The notes under the pieces are model-generated. The model searched no databases and was not told where the DNA came from. It saw only the letters and a program-made list of their open reading frames with translations. Below are positions 16,114-17,466 of a stretch of DNA of 17,466 nucleotides, piece by piece. The DNA is taken from the NCBI GenBank assembly GCA_002383425.1, contig DFYV01000154.1, positions 15,319-32,784 of the forward strand, given 5' to 3'. Made by a program: the position numbers and the translations under genes. Source of the DNA: Bacteroidales bacterium UBA4073. GTDB taxonomy: Bacteria; Bacteroidota; Bacteroidia; Bacteroidales; Tenuifilaceae. The number at the start of each line of letters is the position of its first letter. Position 1 is the stretch's first letter.

Positions 16114-16145
16114 AAAAAAACTTATTCCTAAAAAAGGAATAAGTT
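16114..16145 (-). terminator. Strong intrinsic terminator after efp
   Basis: On the minus strand there is a perfect 11-bp stem (AACTTATTCCT with AGGAATAAGTT), a five-T loop, and then a T-tract of seven counting two stem bases. It lies 49 nt after the efp stop and only 15 nt before the SpoIIE-type gene start, so it either separates the two or attenuates the second. Confidence 0.8.
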
Positions 16146-16193
16146 ATAACAAAATTAGGGATAAAACAATATTTGGTTCAATATTTTCTAAAA

Positions 16194-16760
16194 TTACTTA
16201 ACCCTTTCAACGTATTCTCTGGTACGGGTATCGACTTTAATTTTATCGCCTGTATTTACAAATAGTGGAACGTTTATTACTGCTCCGGTTTCAACGGTTG
16301 CTGGCTTAAGAGCTGTTGAAGAAGCGGTATCGCCCTTGAGCCCCGGTTCAGTGTAGGTTACCTCCATTTCAACAAAAGGAAGAAGCTCACAGGTTAAAAT
16401 ATTTTCCTTTTCTGCCTCTACCATCATTTCAACATATTGTCCTTCCTTAAGTAAATCGGCATTTTCTATCATGTGCTCTTGAATGCTAACCTGCTCAAAG
16501 GTATCCTGATGCATGAAATGATAGCCCAAATCGTCCTTGTACAGGAATTGGTATGGCCTACGTTCAACCCTTACAACATTTATCTTAACCCCAGCCGTAA
16601 AAGTATTTTCAACAACCTTTCCGGTTTCAAGACTTTTTAGCTTGGTTCTAACAAAGGCGCCCCCTTTACCTGGTTTAACATGTTGAAACTGAACAATTGT
16701 GTAAATTTTGCCGTTGAATTCAATAAACAATCCGTTTTTAAAATCCGCTGTTGTCGCCAT
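16194..16760 (-). CDS. efp: Translation elongation factor P
   Basis: 188 residues, the standard EF-P length. It binds ribosomes stalled at polyproline and stimulates peptide-bond formation. The N-terminal KOW-like domain carries the loop KPGKGGAF with K32 at its tip, the position that is lysylated in E. coli EF-P and arginine in rhamnosylated types. Two OB-type domains follow. The central one starts near residue 65 (VRVERRPYQFLYKDDLGYHFMHQDTFEQ). The C-terminal one ends with GAVINVPLFVNTGDKIKVDTRTREYVERV, the conserved EF-P signature. No modification enzyme gene (epmA, epmB, earP) is within the window. The ATG at 16760 gives the usual N-terminus. A TAnnTTTG box lies about 25 nt upstream, and the terminator at 16114-16145 is downstream. 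Confidence 0.97.
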   Translation of the reverse strand: MATTADFKNGLFIEFNGKIYTIVQFQHVKPGKGGAFVRTKLKSLETGKVVENTFTAGVKINVVRVERRPYQFLYKDDLGYHFMHQDTFEQVSIQEHMIENADLLKEGQYVEMMVEAEKENILTCELLPFVEMEVTYTEPGLKGDTASSTALKPATVETGAVINVPLFVNTGDKIKVDTRTREYVERVK

Positions 16761-16784
16761 ATATTTCTATTTTACAATGGGTTG

Positions 16785-16792
16785 CAAATATA
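16785..16792 (-). promoter_or_regulatory. Candidate -7 box for efp
   Basis: Read on the minus strand this is TATATTTG, an exact TAnnTTTG match. A TTTG (16809-16812 on this strand) lies 16 nt upstream, a little closer than the usual -33 spacing. The implied 5' UTR is about 20 nt. Confidence 0.45.
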
Positions 16793-16862
16793 GCAAAAAT
16801 GAAACTAACAAAAAAATAATCGTTAGTTAGGCCAACCTATTTTTTGAAGCGCTAAAACATAA

Positions 16863-17046
16863 AGTTTAAGCTTCAAAGTTTAAAATCAAGTTAAAAGTTA
16901 AGAGTTATAAGACATCAATCTCCTCAATCTAATCAATCACATCAACCGTGAAACGTTAACCGTGAACCATCAACTGTCAACTATTTTTTCCGAACAACGA
17001 GCAACGAACAACGAACAACTGCCAGCCATCAACCATCAACTATCTA
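16863..17046. repeat. Second locus of degenerate 7-bp-phased repeats
   Basis: There are three blocks with 7-bp periodicity. Block 1 (16863-16909) has AGTTTAA/AGTTAAA-type words with one 5-bp break. Block 2 (16940-16981) is six units such as CATCAAC, CGTGAAA, CGTTAAC, CGTGAAC. Block 3 (16991-17046) is eight units such as CGAACAA, CGAGCAA, CCATCAA. A T-tract (16984-16989) separates blocks 2 and 3. On the minus strand many units read GTTNNNN (GTTGATG, GTTGTTC, GTTAACG), the same GT-initial style as the arrays at 8305-8921. No coding potential is seen. Confidence 0.75.
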
Positions 17047-17466
17047 TTGCACCTCAAAAAAATCAACTGTATTTATAGCTATTTCTATCGTATTAAGGAT
17101 GAAACACTTTCTGATAAGATTCATTTGTATTGTCAGGAAATGGATCAAACAGAGTAGTCAATGGAAACGCAGGCTTTATATTGAACTACCGTAAATTCGA
17201 GTGCAATATTGCCAAATATAATTGCGTTAATTAGTTTTCTTCTTAGAAACACTTCGGAAAAAGTATGGCTTGATAGAAAAAATAGGGAAATGTCGCTTAA
17301 TTTTTCAATAATATTTCGTTTACTTTGTACTCAGGATGTTATGTGTTTTTTGCAAATTAATTGGAAAATGGAATAATAAGAGAGAATTGACACCCTAAAT
17401 TTTTTTACTAAAAAAGTTGAGTCCGTTATAAAAAGCCTATGTTATTTTAGCAAAACAAGTTATGTT
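17047..17466. other. Gene-free AT-rich stretch to the window edge
   Basis: No convincing gene, RNA or repeat array is seen. Short frames exist on the plus strand (for example 17100-17195, 31 codons), but none has recognisable protein character. Near the end, 17418-17450 holds TGAGTCC, GCCTAT and TTTTAG in an order resembling the inverted borders of the heptad elements. The stretch may hold the upstream region of a gene beyond the window. Confidence 0.5.

Noticed and set aside
17026..17157. Open plus-strand frame ending at TAG 17155-17157, possible gene remnant
   Set aside because: It has no start codon except near its end, its first part is translated heptad repeat, and the rest resembles no family I recognise.
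16761..17466. tRNA or other standard RNA gene in the right-hand gene-free stretch
   Set aside because: No cloverleaf, T-loop consensus or other recognisable RNA core was found on either strand.

Overview
The window looks like chromosome of a member of the Bacteroidota, probably near Bacteroidales/Marinilabiliales. The reasons are the gene families present, the near absence of Shine-Dalgarno sequences, boxes matching the Bacteroidetes -7 consensus TAnnTTTG before two genes, AT-rich intergenic DNA, and a coiled-coil GAF/PAS sensor of a style common in that phylum. The family-level guess is weak. No tRNA, rRNA, transposase or CRISPR array was seen.

Layout. (1) 89-1485, minus: a two-gene operon of a tandem universal stress protein (Usp) and the nucleotide-pool sanitising enzyme RdgB. 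(2) 1665-6901, plus: a signalling cluster. It holds a membrane-anchored class III adenylate cyclase fused to an HD (phosphodiesterase-like) domain, a second tandem Usp, and a 933-residue Cache-HAMP-GAF-PAS-PAS sensor with no recognisable output domain. (3) 6940-8256, plus: dGTPase. (4) 8257-8943: a gene-free stretch with two direct copies of a bounded repeat element. Each copy carries a strictly phased array of degenerate 7-bp units (9 and 28 units). Between them lies a cluster of hairpins that all have 3-nt loops. (5) 8944-9912, minus: a polyprenyl diphosphate synthase, probably for the quinone side chain. (6) 10062-10880, plus: an ArsR-type regulator and a CvpA-family membrane protein, closed by an intrinsic terminator. 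(7) 10985-12280, plus: tyrosyl-tRNA synthetase. (8) 12394-14941, plus: a Wzz-like chain-length protein and an O-antigen ligase/polymerase-type membrane protein. (9) 14875-16098, minus: a GAF-SpoIIE (RsbU-type) phosphatase whose 3' end overlaps the ligase gene by 67 bp. (10) 16194-16760, minus: elongation factor P. (11) 16761-17466: gene-free, with another set of 7-bp-phased words.

Together, regions 1-3 combine nucleotide metabolism (RdgB, Dgt), second-messenger synthesis and possible breakdown (cyclase-HD), two Usp paralogs and a large extracytoplasmic sensor. A stress-responsive cAMP module is a reasonable inference, but it is not proven by sequence. The most unusual DNA-level signal is the heptanucleotide-phased intergenic repeat family, with conserved ends and terminator-like 3' borders.
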